From: Bacteroidota bacterium
GTDB lineage: Bacteria; Bacteroidota; Bacteroidia; Bacteroidales; UBA932
Length of the DNA stretch: 43,136 nt
NCBI GenBank assembly: GCA_029567375.1
Contig: JAKQLB010000010.1
Span: 1-43,136, forward strand
Direction of reading: 5' to 3'
The translations under genes were made by a program, and so were the position numbers. Shown here one piece after another: positions 1-9,177 of the stretch. Positions within the stretch are counted from its first letter, which is position 1. Each line of letters starts with the position of its first letter. Below the pieces are notes generated by a model. That model did no database searches. It worked only from the letters and a program-made list of their open reading frames with translations, and had not been told where the DNA came from.

Positions 1-219
1 GTCCGTGTAATGGAAGGAATGTGAGTCACAGTGGCTTTCACAACAGTCATGATGATCGTGTGTATGATCGTGAATTGACTCGCAAGATACATCACCCATC
101 ATAAGTACCAAATCCGTGGTTCCCTCAATGTGGCATTTATGCACTCCGAAACCCACGAATCCTACAATATAGAAGATCGTGAAAAGCGCACAAAATAGAT
201 GTTTTACAAGTGTTTTCAC
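1..219 (-). CDS. His/Cys-rich small secreted or membrane protein, 3' end cut by window edge
   Basis: The minus strand is open from a GTG at 219 to the window edge, 73 codons with no stop. The N-terminus is a hydrophobic signal or anchor segment (about residues 4-27). It is followed by a His/Cys-rich region with an HDHTHDHHDCC cluster and a second CESHC group, which suggests metal binding. The pattern of a single HxC-like site after the anchor followed by CC resembles the Bacteroidota HYC_CC_PP small proteins, but the C-terminal part that would decide this lies outside the window. No in-frame ATG exists upstream, so the GTG start is a best guess. The gene diverges from sppA. The function is not known; metal sensing or handling is only an inference from composition. 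Confidence 0.5.
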   Translation of the reverse strand, partial: MKTLVKHLFCALFTIFYIVGFVGFGVHKCHIEGTTDLVLMMGDVSCESIHDHTHDHHDCCESHCDSHSFHYTD

Positions 220-287
220 CGGGGCAAAAGTAAAAATTATATGTATATTTGCAAAATATATTAAGTATCAAATCAAAGGTTCCAAAT

Positions 288-2051
288 ATGAAAGATTTTT
301 TCAAAGTGCTGTTGGCCTCATTCGTAGGCACTGTCCTCGCCTTTTTGGTGTTCGGATTTTTCTCAATCATACTGCTTGTAGGTATAGCATCATTCGGTTC
401 TTCCGATGAACCTATCATTGCGAAAGAGAGCATATTGCTTCTGGATTTCAAGACTCCCATCACCGAACAGAAGGGCGATAAGTTCTCCGTTAACCCTATT
501 ACCGGTGATATCGACATGACCGGAAGTATGTCGCTCTATTCTTTTGTAAAAGCAATCGACGCTGCAGCTGAAGATACGGGCATAAAGTTCATTTACATGA
601 CTCCCGGAACTCTTAATATGGGCATTGCCCAAATGGAAGAGGTCAGGGATGCCCTCAAGCGGTTCCGTGCCTCAGGCAAGGCGATAATCTCCTATTCCAA
701 TGAGTTCAATAACGCAAACTACTATCTCGCTTCTGTTTCAGACAAAGTAATATTCAACCCTTACGGTGATGTTTTCATCCTTGGATTGAGTTCAAACATG
801 ATATTTTTCAAAGACCTTCTCGACCGTATAGGAGTTGAATTGCAACTTATAAAACACGGAAAGTATAAAGCCGCGGCTGAGCAATTCGTTCAGAATGATA
901 TCAGTGCCGAAAACCTGGAACAAAACAAGACAATGCTCAACTCCATCTGGAAGGGCTGGTGCGATGAGATTGCAGAGTCCAGGGATTTCAATTCCGAACA
1001 ATTCAACTTCTGGATTGATAATCTTGAATTCCATAATGCCTCCAGTGCACTCGAAAAGGGGCTTGTGGATGAATTGTGGTATAGCGACCAGGTAGCCGAG
1101 TACCTTTGCTCCCTCTACGGAGTCACCGAAGTAAAAGATCTCAAATTTACACCCATAACCAAATATGCCGCAGCGCGTGTAAAACCCGAACTACGTGCCA
1201 AAGAGAAAATTGCAGTGGTTTATGCTGACGGAGAAATCGTAATGGAAGGAACTGATAAGGCAGTCTCCGGCATCAAATTCTCCCAAACCCTTGAAAAAAT
1301 AAGAAAAGACTCCACCATCAAAGCCGTGGTACTAAGAGTAAACTCTCCGGGGGGCGGCGTATCGGCCTCTGAAATGATTCACCGTGAAATATCTCTGCTG
1401 AAAGAGGTAAAACCTGTGATTGCAAGTTACGGTGACTTTGCTGCCTCCGGCGGGTACTGGATTTCAGCTAAAGCCGACAAGATATTTACCAACAAATCCA
1501 CCCTTACCGGCTCAATCGGAGTGTTCGCACTCGTGCCTAATGTCAGCAAGACGATGGAAAAACATCTACACCTCCGTTCGGTGGCGATCACCACCAACAA
1601 ACACAGTGATGCAATGAGCGGTATGCGTGCCCTCGACAATGCCGAAAGAGAGTATGTTCGGCAGTCAGTGGAGAAAATCTACACCGACTTTACCTCTATC
1701 GTAGCAACAGGCAGAAACATGAGTGTTGAACAGGTCGAAATGATTGCTCAGGGTAGAGTCTGGGCCGGCAGTGACGCGCTGGAGATCGGGCTTGCAGATA
1801 TGGAGGGTGGGCTGGTTGACGCCATTGCATATGCGGCTGAAATGGCCGGTCTATCAAAGTATCGTCTAGTGGAGTATCCTCAAGTCAAAACTACTCTGGA
1901 GAAACTTATGGAATCCCTTTCAAAGACAGGTGCGGATATCAACACGCTGGCAGATCCTTTCGCATACATAGAGAAAAGTTATTCACGTCTGAAAGAGGCA
2001 ACCGGAGCAGTTCACTATGCCCGTCTCCCTATAGTTTACGACATAAGATAA
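288..2051 (+). CDS. sppA: Signal peptide peptidase SppA, long (67K) type
   Basis: SppA is a membrane-anchored serine protease of family S49 that degrades cleaved signal peptides in the inner membrane. The protein has 587 residues when started at ATG 288, which places a hydrophobic anchor at residues 8-32; an upstream in-frame start at 249 would put a polar leader before the anchor and is less likely. It has the two tandem S49 domains of the long form. The general-base lysine lies in GKYKAAAE (Lys194) and the nucleophile in DFAASGGYW (Ser387), matching the Lys/Ser dyad split across the two halves in E. coli SppA. A TAnnTTTG box (TATATTTG) lies at 244-251 without a clear -33 partner. It converges on tilS with only 15 bp between the stops. 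Confidence 0.95.
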   Translation: MKDFFKVLLASFVGTVLAFLVFGFFSIILLVGIASFGSSDEPIIAKESILLLDFKTPITEQKGDKFSVNPITGDIDMTGSMSLYSFVKAIDAAAEDTGIKFIYMTPGTLNMGIAQMEEVRDALKRFRASGKAIISYSNEFNNANYYLASVSDKVIFNPYGDVFILGLSSNMIFFKDLLDRIGVELQLIKHGKYKAAAEQFVQNDISAENLEQNKTMLNSIWKGWCDEIAESRDFNSEQFNFWIDNLEFHNASSALEKGLVDELWYSDQVAEYLCSLYGVTEVKDLKFTPITKYAAARVKPELRAKEKIAVVYADGEIVMEGTDKAVSGIKFSQTLEKIRKDSTIKAVVLRVNSPGGGVSASEMIHREISLLKEVKPVIASYGDFAASGGYWISAKADKIFTNKSTLTGSIGVFALVPNVSKTMEKHLHLRSVAITTNKHSDAMSGMRALDNAEREYVRQSVEKIYTDFTSIVATGRNMSVEQVEMIAQGRVWAGSDALEIGLADMEGGLVDAIAYAAEMAGLSKYRLVEYPQVKTTLEKLMESLSKTGADINTLADPFAYIEKSYSRLKEATGAVHYARLPIVYDIR

Positions 2052-2066
2052 GGAAAAAGCAATAGA

Positions 2067-3395
2067 TCACACCTTCGTGATAGATACAACTTGTTTGGTG
2101 GCCGCTGTGATTTTCCAGCGGTCATCAATTCTTTTGCCCACAATGCAGACAATCTGCTCCACCCCTTTTTTGTCGAGCGTAGTGACAACGATCTGACGCT
2201 TTTTTTCCTCCACATCGAGCTTTAGGTCAATAAAAAAGTCGCTTAACTTTTTGAAGCCTTTCATACCAAAAGGTCTGAAACGATCCGCAGGCTTCCATCT
2301 GCGGCATATAAGAGGGAATTTAAGCCGTCTGCCATCTACATACAGGGTACCTTCAGGTGCATTTTTGGGATTGAATCCGGCCGGTTTTGTGAAGACTTTT
2401 ATCGAGACCTTGAAGTCATCATAATTCTGATCTCCGGGATAGACCTTGATATACTGTCTGTCCCGAATAAGAATGTGCGTAGGGGAAAAAAATGTCTTAC
2501 CGCTCTGACCCTTGAGTGTCTCGGCTATCTGAGTTATCTGAGCATCATTGAACCCATAACTCTCCAATATCATGAATAACCACCAGTTGATGCTTTTTTC
2601 AGCCTTGAGTGCCTTGATGTCAATATGTAACACGCCATCTACCATACGGTAGAGAGTACCTTTCCTTGTATTGTATAGCTCTTCCAAGACCTCCGATATC
2701 TCGGAGAAGCGAGCCATAGATGTGTTGATTGTCTGCAGGAAGGAGGGATTAATTAGCTCAAAGTGAGGAAAGACCTCATTGCGGATGCGATTGCGGTGAT
2801 AGTACGACTCTTTGTTAGTGGAATCTTCCCGGAAAGGAACATTGTGCGAAGCCACATAGTCGCTGATATCATGTCTGGTAGCGAAGAGCAGCGGACGGAT
2901 AATGGGTCCGTTTGAGCGCCGGATCCCGGAGAGTCCTCGAAGGCCGGTACCCCTGAGAAGATTGATCATCAGAGTCTCTACACTATCGTTAAGATTGTGT
3001 GAAATGGCGAGGAAGTCCATCGAGTGCTCCTCCAACAGGGAGAAAAACCAGCCGTATCGAAGGTCGCGTGCCGCCATCTGGGTTGAAATCGATTGCTCCT
3101 GTGCAAACTCGTGAGCATTTACCTTTATCGTGTAAAAAGTAATACCGTATTGCTTGCACCAATCACGCACCATATCCTCATCCTGATCGCTTTCGGGACC
3201 TCTGAGGGAGAAATTGACGTGTGCAATCCTAAATGTGCAGGGCACGGTTGTATTTAGAAAAAGGTTAGCCATACACATAGAATCCATTCCTCCGCTAACT
3301 CCGACAAGGATCGATGGGTTGTCAACGCCGGCAATAAGAGAACGCAATTCTATGTCAAAAAGCTCCTGCACAATCCATTTATTATTTATTTCCAA
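2067..3395 (-). CDS. tilS: tRNA(Ile)-lysidine synthetase TilS
   Basis: TilS attaches lysine to C34 of the CAU anticodon of tRNA-Ile, so that it reads AUA and is charged with isoleucine. The PP-loop motif SGGMDS is at residues 34-39, followed by the typical N-type ATP pyrophosphatase domain (to about residue 220) and the C-terminal TilS substrate-binding domains. At 442 residues it has the usual family length. It is the last gene of the proS-DUF3078-tilS run on the minus strand, and its ATG lies inside the 3' end of the DUF3078 gene (14-nt overlap), which suggests coupled translation. Confidence 0.95.
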   Translation of the reverse strand: MEINNKWIVQELFDIELRSLIAGVDNPSILVGVSGGMDSMCMANLFLNTTVPCTFRIAHVNFSLRGPESDQDEDMVRDWCKQYGITFYTIKVNAHEFAQEQSISTQMAARDLRYGWFFSLLEEHSMDFLAISHNLNDSVETLMINLLRGTGLRGLSGIRRSNGPIIRPLLFATRHDISDYVASHNVPFREDSTNKESYYHRNRIRNEVFPHFELINPSFLQTINTSMARFSEISEVLEELYNTRKGTLYRMVDGVLHIDIKALKAEKSINWWLFMILESYGFNDAQITQIAETLKGQSGKTFFSPTHILIRDRQYIKVYPGDQNYDDFKVSIKVFTKPAGFNPKNAPEGTLYVDGRRLKFPLICRRWKPADRFRPFGMKGFKKLSDFFIDLKLDVEEKKRQIVVTTLDKKGVEQIVCIVGKRIDDRWKITAATKQVVSITKV

Positions 3396-4338
3396 AAGTA
3401 TAAGATAATCCTATACTGAAAAGTTCCTTAAACTGCACTCCGGGCACTTTTATGGGTTTTCCGTTATCATCAAAAATTATATTACCCTGTTTGTCTTTTT
3501 TATCCAGAAACTTTATAGCATCATCATAGATGAGATTGGTCCTGAGGGTTACGGAAAAAAACTTGGTAATTTTAGCATCCGCATTTACATCCCAAAAGAC
3601 CTTGACATTTTGGGGCTTATTAAGATAGTCCGAGAAGAGTGTGAGAGAAGTAAGGACTTTGAAGTTTTCAACTTCTATTTTTCCATCGACCTTGATCTGA
3701 GCACCAAGTTCAAACCGGCAAAACTGATCTTCGGCATTGCCATATTTTTCGCGTAGTTCCGGATTCTTTACCATTACGGTCTTTCCCGTAAGAGGAGAAA
3801 TATTGATGGAGAAATTGTTGAAAGGCTTGTAGTCCACACCAAAACCGAGAGACACATATGCCGGAGTGAAGAAATCCGATACCAGATTGCCCTTCTCATG
3901 GCCTTGGGCAAACTGGGTTCTAAGATTGAACAGGGCTGATATGTATAGGGTTTCTACTGCCTTGTAACCCACTTTGCTGTCTAATATAAGACGGTCATCA
4001 CTCTTCTTGTAGCCATCTTCAAAAGATTGTATGAAGCCATAACCGACCTGGAGTTGGTTGTCCCATATGAGTTTTTCACGTTTGTAATTGGCATTAGCTC
4101 CGGCAAAAGTATTGAGTGAAATGGAACCGTAACCTCCGGTTGCCCAGTTGGTAAGTGAAAGTCGTGAGAAACCGATCTGTGTGGTAAGGCTTTTAGTCCA
4201 ATATTGGGGCTTTGGGGCCACGACCGTATCGGCCACCGCTACAGTAGTATCTGCGGGAACTACTTCCTGCGCAAATAGTGCCGTTCCCAAAAACAAAAAC
4301 AGAAGAAATGCGATTGATCGTTTCATATAATGTTTCAT
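3382..4338 (-). CDS. DUF3078 family outer-membrane beta-barrel protein
   Basis: The protein has an N-terminal signal peptide ending in LFAQ and 318 residues. It shows the features of the Bacteroidota DUF3078 family: an early YWxKSLTTQIGFSRLSLTNW segment, alternating aromatic and polar beta-strands, and a C-terminal strand ending SIGLSYTFGNK, as expected for an outer-membrane barrel. No biochemical role is established for the family. A second ATG at 4326 gives a more conventional signal peptide (MKRSIAFLL) and may be the real start. A TAAATTTG -7-like box (4352-4359 on this strand) overlaps the proS stop, but there is no good -33 element. It overlaps tilS by 14 nt. Confidence 0.85.
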   Translation of the reverse strand: MKHYMKRSIAFLLFLFLGTALFAQEVVPADTTVAVADTVVAPKPQYWTKSLTTQIGFSRLSLTNWATGGYGSISLNTFAGANANYKREKLIWDNQLQVGYGFIQSFEDGYKKSDDRLILDSKVGYKAVETLYISALFNLRTQFAQGHEKGNLVSDFFTPAYVSLGFGVDYKPFNNFSINISPLTGKTVMVKNPELREKYGNAEDQFCRFELGAQIKVDGKIEVENFKVLTSLTLFSDYLNKPQNVKVFWDVNADAKITKFFSVTLRTNLIYDDAIKFLDKKDKQGNIIFDDNGKPIKVPGVQFKELFSIGLSYTFGNK

Positions 4339-4356
4339 TGTAACAATGTAGCAAAT

Positions 4357-5835
4357 TTAATATGCTCTTGCAAAAAGCACCCTTTCATGGGAAGGCTTGC
4401 CGGAATAGATGCACTTGCCCTCTTCCTTGCAGACGAATGAATCCAAAGGGATGCAGCGGACGGTGGCTTTGGTCTCATCTTTAATTTTAGCCTCTGTCTC
4501 AGCAGTACCGTCCCAGTGGCAAAGCAAGAATCCACCTTCTTCTATTTTCTCTTTGAACTCATCCCAGCTATCTACCTTAAATGTATTTTCCTCGCGGAAT
4601 TTTAGTGCTTTTGCATAAATATTTTCCTGAATATCATCCATCAAAGCGAGCAGGCGCTCTGCAAGTCCCTCCTGAGGGACACTCTCCTTATTAAGATTAT
4701 CACGACGGGCGAGCTCCACGACTCCGGCAGCCAGATCTCTGGGACCTATTACGATGCGTGCAGGTACTCCTTTGAGTTCCCACTCGGCGAACTTGAATCC
4801 GGGACGTAGATTGTCCCTGTCATCCACCTTCACCGATAATCCTGCAGCCTCAAGTTCCTTTTTGAGCTCATACATTCTCTCCAAAAGCTGAGTATGCTCC
4901 TCTTCCGTCTTGAAAATAGGCACCATCACCACATGATAGGGCGCAAGTTTCGGTGGCAATATCAAACCATGATTGTCGCTGTGGGTCATAATCAGTGCTC
5001 CCATCAGACGGGTAGAGACCCCCCATGAGGTGGCCCATACATAATCAAGGCCGCCCTCCTTATTGGCAAACTGCACATCGAAGGCCTTGGCGAAGTTCTG
5101 ACCCAGGAAATGCGATGTGCCTGCCTGCAAAGCTTTACCATCCTGCATGAGAGCTTCGATGCAGAGAGTATCCACAGCACCTGCAAAGCGCTCCGACTCA
5201 CTTTTACGACCTACCACGACGGGCATTGCCATATACTCGCGCGCAAACTGCGCATATAATTCGACTATCATCTGAGTCTCATCTATCGCTTCCTGTTCAG
5301 TAGCATGGGCAGTATGCCCCTCCTGCCACAGGAATTCCGCAGTACGGAGAAAGAGGCGGGTACGCATCTCCCAACGCACCACATTGGCCCACTGGTTACA
5401 AAGGATGGGAAGATCCCTCCAGGATTGTATCCAGTTTTTGTATGTATTCCAAATGATTGTTTCAGATGTGGGGCGAACCACAAGTTCCTCTTCGAGTTTT
5501 GCAGAAGGATCAACCACAAGACCGGAGCCGTCGGGATCAGCCATCAGACGGTGGTGAGTCACCACAGCACACTCTTTTGCAAACCCTTCTACGTGCTCCG
5601 CTTCCCTGCTGAGGAATGATTTGGGTATGAAGAGAGGGAAATAAGCATTGACATGACCTGTCTCTTTGAACATTTTGTCAAGCTGGTTTTGCATCTTTTC
5701 CCAGATGGCATATCCGTAAGGTTTTATCACCATACATCCTCTAACTGCCGACTGTTCAGCAAGATCCGCCTTTAACACGAGATTGTTGTACCATTGGGAG
5801 TAATTTTCTTCCCTACTTGTTACTTCTTTTGCCAT
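4357..5835 (-). CDS. proS: Prolyl-tRNA synthetase, short archaeal/eukaryote-like type
   Basis: This class II synthetase charges tRNA-Pro. Started at ATG 5833-5835 it has 492 residues, the size of the ProS type 3 form without the bacterial INS editing insertion. The motif 2 region ([20 protein letters not shown]), the anticodon-binding domain with [19 protein letters not shown], and a Cys-containing C-terminal zinc-binding-like domain (CHWDG, CIPLD, CKEEGKC) are all visible. The open frame extends upstream to 5898, but that stretch overlaps the divergent lipoprotein promoter and does not resemble the family N-terminus. It is first of a three-gene minus-strand run with the DUF3078 gene and tilS. 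Confidence 0.96.
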   Translation of the reverse strand: MAKEVTSREENYSQWYNNLVLKADLAEQSAVRGCMVIKPYGYAIWEKMQNQLDKMFKETGHVNAYFPLFIPKSFLSREAEHVEGFAKECAVVTHHRLMADPDGSGLVVDPSAKLEEELVVRPTSETIIWNTYKNWIQSWRDLPILCNQWANVVRWEMRTRLFLRTAEFLWQEGHTAHATEQEAIDETQMIVELYAQFAREYMAMPVVVGRKSESERFAGAVDTLCIEALMQDGKALQAGTSHFLGQNFAKAFDVQFANKEGGLDYVWATSWGVSTRLMGALIMTHSDNHGLILPPKLAPYHVVMVPIFKTEEEHTQLLERMYELKKELEAAGLSVKVDDRDNLRPGFKFAEWELKGVPARIVIGPRDLAAGVVELARRDNLNKESVPQEGLAERLLALMDDIQENIYAKALKFREENTFKVDSWDEFKEKIEEGGFLLCHWDGTAETEAKIKDETKATVRCIPLDSFVCKEEGKCIYSGKPSHERVLFARAY

Positions 5836-5841
5836 TTTTTG

Positions 5842-5871
5842 TTGTATTTGGTATAAAAATTGATATATTTG
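5842..5871 (+). promoter_or_regulatory. Bacteroidota-type promoter for the lipoprotein-porin operon
   Basis: A TTG at 5842-5844 is followed after 19 nt by TATATTTG at 5864-5871, matching the primary sigma factor consensus of Bacteroidota (-33 TTTG or TTG, -7 TAnnTTTG). Transcription would start about 7 nt downstream, giving a leader of about 45 nt that contains the Shine-Dalgarno sequence of the next gene. Based on consensus match and position only. Confidence 0.65.
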
Positions 5872-5922
5872 TAATGAAATGCGACTGCAAAAGTACAAAA
5901 TTATCTAACACAGGAGGTAAAA

Positions 5923-6993
5923 ATGAAAAACAAAGTTTTCTATCTGTTTCTTATAGCCGTTACAATGGTGATAAGCTCTTGTGGTACCACAAGTTATTAT
6001 TCTTCCGCATCATTTGATGACGGCATATACTACAGGCCCACACGCGAGTCGAGGGCTGCGATGGTTGCATCAAATAAAGAAATGCACGAATCTGCGAAGA
6101 AACCGCAATCATATATTCTGGAGGACGAGGAGGGTAACTACTACCTCGTAGATGATGAAACATCTTATGCTGAAAGATTGAGAAAATTTGACAGCCCTAC
6201 CTATACCTTCTATGTTGATTACGGTGTTTGGACCTCCCCCTGGTACAATCCATGGTGGGGTTCATATAGATATCCCTATTTCGGTTACCCCTACTATTCG
6301 TGGTACTCCGGATGGTATAGTCCCTGGTATCACGGCTGGTATGATCCATGGTATTCAGGCTGGTATGATCCCTGGTATTACGGATACGGCGGATATGGCT
6401 GGTACTACAACTATTGGAATCCATGGTATTATCACGGATACTACCCCGGACCGGGACATCCTCACAACTACTATCAGGATGTTGCTTACGGGAAACGCTC
6501 TGCAGCTGACGGCCAGAGTTACCGCAATACTCGGCGCACAACTGCATCCGGCGGCTCCGCATACACAAGGAGGAGCGAAGGCAGAAGTGCTGACAGCTAT
6601 AACTCAAGCGGAGTATATACAGGTGCACGTAGCACCACCGGATCAAGAAGCGGTACCATCTATCAACGCAGTTCCGGCAGCTCTGCACGCAGTTCCGGTA
6701 GTGTAAGTACCGGCACTACACGTTCCTCACGCAACTCAGAGAGTTACAGCACGGGCAGTAGCAGGAGCTCATCCGGCAGTTACAGCAGCGGTAGCAGCAG
6801 GAGTTCGTCCGGCAGCTACAGCACCGGCAGCAGCAGAAGTTCTTCAGGCAGCTACAGTACAGGTAGCAGCAGGAGTTCGTCCGGAAGCTACAGTAGCGGT
6901 GGTGGAGGATATAGTGGCGGTGGCGGATATAGTGGTAGTAGCGGTAGTAGCGGTGGAAGCAGTGGTGGCGGAGGTACCGGAGGAAGGAGATAA
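5923..6993 (+). CDS. Low-complexity lipoprotein rich in Trp/Tyr/Pro and Ser/Arg/Gly repeats
   Basis: The protein has 356 residues. A type II signal peptide ends in VISSC (Cys20), so it should be a lipoprotein. Residues of about 95-190 are dominated by WY, PWY and GWY clusters, then an Arg/Ser/Thr-rich linker follows. Four 12-residue repeats of the form GSSRSSSGSYST (6754-6897) precede a Gly/Ser tail. A strong Shine-Dalgarno (AGGAGGT, 7 nt before the ATG) is notable because Bacteroidota mostly do without one. The gene lies 25 nt upstream of a FadL-type porin. Such proteins are sometimes labelled vitellogenin-like by composition only; the function is unknown. The Tyr/Trp-rich and Ser-rich halves suggest an extended surface or cell-wall-contacting protein, which is inference. 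Confidence 0.85.
   Translation: MKNKVFYLFLIAVTMVISSCGTTSYYSSASFDDGIYYRPTRESRAAMVASNKEMHESAKKPQSYILEDEEGNYYLVDDETSYAERLRKFDSPTYTFYVDYGVWTSPWYNPWWGSYRYPYFGYPYYSWYSGWYSPWYHGWYDPWYSGWYDPWYYGYGGYGWYYNYWNPWYYHGYYPGPGHPHNYYQDVAYGKRSAADGQSYRNTRRTTASGGSAYTRRSEGRSADSYNSSGVYTGARSTTGSRSGTIYQRSSGSSARSSGSVSTGTTRSSRNSESYSTGSSRSSSGSYSSGSSRSSSGSYSTGSSRSSSGSYSTGSSRSSSGSYSSGGGGYSGGGGYSGSSGSSGGSSGGGGTGGRR
6754..6897 (+). repeat. Four tandem 36-bp coding repeats (12 residues each)
   Basis: Four consecutive units each encode GSSRSSSGSYS followed by S or T. The DNA copies differ by synonymous changes (AGT/AGC, AGG/AGA, TCC/TCA), so the amino-acid sequence appears conserved while the bases drift. Such a tract is prone to copy-number change. 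Confidence 0.9.
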
Positions 6994-7018
6994 TTCAAAA
7001 TCAAAATGTGAACAGAAA

Positions 7019-8551
7019 ATGAAAAAGATTACAACCATACTGTTTTCTATCCTGCTGACAACAGGACTTAGTGCCCAGACTGCAGGAGAGGCTCTGACAT
7101 TCTCCCAACAACACTACGAAGGGACTGCGCGTACGCTTGCCATGGGTAACGCCTTTACTGCTCTTGGAGGTGATTTGGGAGCAATAGCCATTAACCCTGC
7201 ATCCAGTGCCATATACAGATATTCCCAATTCTCTTTGACGCCTTCGTTCATTACAAGCAATGGCGAAACTAACTATTTGAATGATGTTTACAATGACTCC
7301 TTCACAAGGATGGCAATGTCCAATCTGGGGTTCGTCATGGCATTTGACACGGGTAATTACTCCGGACTTCTCAACTACAATTTCGGCATAACACTCAATC
7401 GCAACAACAGTTTCAACGCCATAATGACCGCATACGGCATTACTGACCAGTCGTCACTACTGGGATCCATCGCTTCCGGTCTTTCCGGAGTCCATGTGTC
7501 GGCACTGGAAAGCACGGATTCATACAATCCATTCTACAACAACAATCTCGCATGGACGGAAGTTCTGGCATGGGAAACATATCTGCTGGCCAATACTCCC
7601 GATTCGGATTACGATTACATCGGTTCTACCGAAAATATCTATGACAACAGCATAATTGAACTGGGCGGTGAACTTGAACAAAGTTATTACCGCAAAATAC
7701 ATGGTGGCACCAACGCCTTTTCACTCAATTTCGGAGGCAATTTTTCGGATTTCTTCTATTTCGGCGCAAACCTCAACCTCCTAAGTCTTACATATGAATT
7801 GAATGAGACTTATGGTGAAAAAGCTATCAATACGAGGGATTTTCAGGATGGGTTTGAGTCGATGACCTCGACCTATTGGCAGCGTTCAAACGGCTCCGGC
7901 GTCAACTTCCAGGTTGGAGCTATAGTAACTCCCATACCAGGTCTCCGTGTCGGCGCCTCATTCACCTCTCCCACATGGTTTGACATGACCGACAATTGGC
8001 AGAGAAATATGAAATCCTCATTTGTCAATGGCAATTATTACGATGTCGACTCCCCTGTAGGAGCATACAATTATCGGATCAGAACCCCTATGAGATGGAG
8101 TGTCGGAGCTGCATTCACTTTCGGAAACCGAGCTCTTGTCAGCGCCGACTATGAAAATGTGAACTATTCTAAAATTTGGATGGCTGACAACGACGGCAAC
8201 AGAGAAGTATTCTCAGAAGAGAATAACGAGATTACCAGATATTTCAAAAAGAGTGATATCATCAGAGTCGGAGCGGAAGTTTGGCCTTTAAATATCATGG
8301 CTATAAGAGTCGGATACAACTATTACAGCTCACCTGACCCAGAATTCTATGATGCACAACAATACATTTCCGGAGGCGTCGGATTTAAATTCGGCAAAGG
8401 CAGAACGACTCTCGATATAGCATATCGGAGAAGCATCAACAATTCCGAAAACTTTACTCTATACAATGACTATAGCGGGATTGAAGCCCCCTTAGGCGTA
8501 TACACCTTTGGCAGAGGCAATCTCCTGTTTACATTCGGATTTAAATTCTAA
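7019..8551 (+). CDS. OmpP1/FadL/TodX family outer-membrane transporter
   Basis: FadL-family barrels carry long-chain fatty acids and other hydrophobic compounds across the outer membrane. The protein has 510 residues from ATG 7019, which begins a clean signal peptide (MKKITTILF to LSAQ). The early segment YEGTARTLAMGNAFTALGGDLGAIAINPA is typical of the family, with an NPA-like hatch motif. The C-terminus ends in an aromatic residue (LFTFGFKF), as outer-membrane barrels require. The open frame reads further upstream into the Gly-rich tail of the previous gene, but that part is the out-of-frame shadow of its repeats. It is probably cotranscribed with the lipoprotein 25 nt upstream and converges with wbqC, sharing 4 nt. 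Confidence 0.9.
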   Translation: MKKITTILFSILLTTGLSAQTAGEALTFSQQHYEGTARTLAMGNAFTALGGDLGAIAINPASSAIYRYSQFSLTPSFITSNGETNYLNDVYNDSFTRMAMSNLGFVMAFDTGNYSGLLNYNFGITLNRNNSFNAIMTAYGITDQSSLLGSIASGLSGVHVSALESTDSYNPFYNNNLAWTEVLAWETYLLANTPDSDYDYIGSTENIYDNSIIELGGELEQSYYRKIHGGTNAFSLNFGGNFSDFFYFGANLNLLSLTYELNETYGEKAINTRDFQDGFESMTSTYWQRSNGSGVNFQVGAIVTPIPGLRVGASFTSPTWFDMTDNWQRNMKSSFVNGNYYDVDSPVGAYNYRIRTPMRWSVGAAFTFGNRALVSADYENVNYSKIWMADNDGNREVFSEENNEITRYFKKSDIIRVGAEVWPLNIMAIRVGYNYYSSPDPEFYDAQQYISGGVGFKFGKGRTTLDIAYRRSINNSENFTLYNDYSGIEAPLGVYTFGRGNLLFTFGFKF

Positions 8552-9177
8552 AGGATATAGGAGATGGCGTTGGGGCCCTCATTCGACAGAAGGTCGATAA
8601 TGGAGAGGTTCCCGATGAAACCAAATCTGTCGGAGAAGACCTGGGTCCAGGTCTTCTCCTTTTTATATCTGGCAAGCAGGTTTTCACCACGGTACTTTGG
8701 TTGTATTATGGTGCGAAAATCCCCTTCGAGATACTCTTTCCGATATTCCGAGGTAAACTCTATCTCCGCCTTGATACCGGTCAATTCGAGACATTTCTCC
8801 AGTAAAAGCAGGTTGAGATCGAAAAGAAACCTCTCTTTCCGGTTCAGAATCGGAAAGAGGTCATCCATATAATACTCGAAAAAGGGAGATGAGTTGTAAG
8901 CCGATATAATGGCCCTTTTGTGCTGCTGCAGCCATGGTCTGCCATAGTCTATCCTAACATCGCGGATCGGCACCTTTTGGTAAGCCTCTTTGAGTATGGG
9001 TATCGAGAGAGATTCCTTGCCTGCTGCCGAACAGATATTGCAACGGTTGCGGTATGACTGTTTTTGATAGACTTCGCACTGCTCTATCAACACCTTCCCG
9101 CTACCGGCAATAGCAAAAAAATACTCCACCGGAGGAAAGTATGCGGTAGTCAATATGGCTTGTTCAAACTTAATCAT
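8548..9177 (-). CDS. WbqC family protein
   Basis: The protein has 209 residues and matches the WbqC-like family: an early AYFPPVEYFFAIAGSGKVLIEQ segment, YRNRCNI, a central RDVRIDYGRPWLQQHKRAI block, and SPFFEYYMDD. WbqC proteins occur in O-antigen or sugar-nucleotide clusters, but their reaction is not established. The start chosen is ATG 9175-9177, which overlaps the lpxA stop as ATGATTAA and so suggests translational coupling; an upstream ATG at 9195 is also open. It is last in the lpxD-lpxC-lpxA-wbqC run. Confidence 0.85.
   Translation of the reverse strand: MIKFEQAILTTAYFPPVEYFFAIAGSGKVLIEQCEVYQKQSYRNRCNICSAAGKESLSIPILKEAYQKVPIRDVRIDYGRPWLQQHKRAIISAYNSSPFFEYYMDDLFPILNRKERFLFDLNLLLLEKCLELTGIKAEIEFTSEYRKEYLEGDFRTIIQPKYRGENLLARYKKEKTWTQVFSDRFGFIGNLSIIDLLSNEGPNAISYIL

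Noticed and set aside
2052-2066. Heptamer array at the sppA/tilS tail-to-tail junction
   Set aside because: The spacer is only 15 nt and shows no AGTNNNN periodicity; the OmpP1/wbqC and infB/HAD junctions overlap and likewise have none.
6197-6706. Long open frames on both strands over the aromatic/Ser-rich lipoprotein gene
   Set aside because: They are shadows of the low-complexity repeats; they lack start signals and family similarity, while the lipoprotein frame has a signal peptide, Shine-Dalgarno and promoter.
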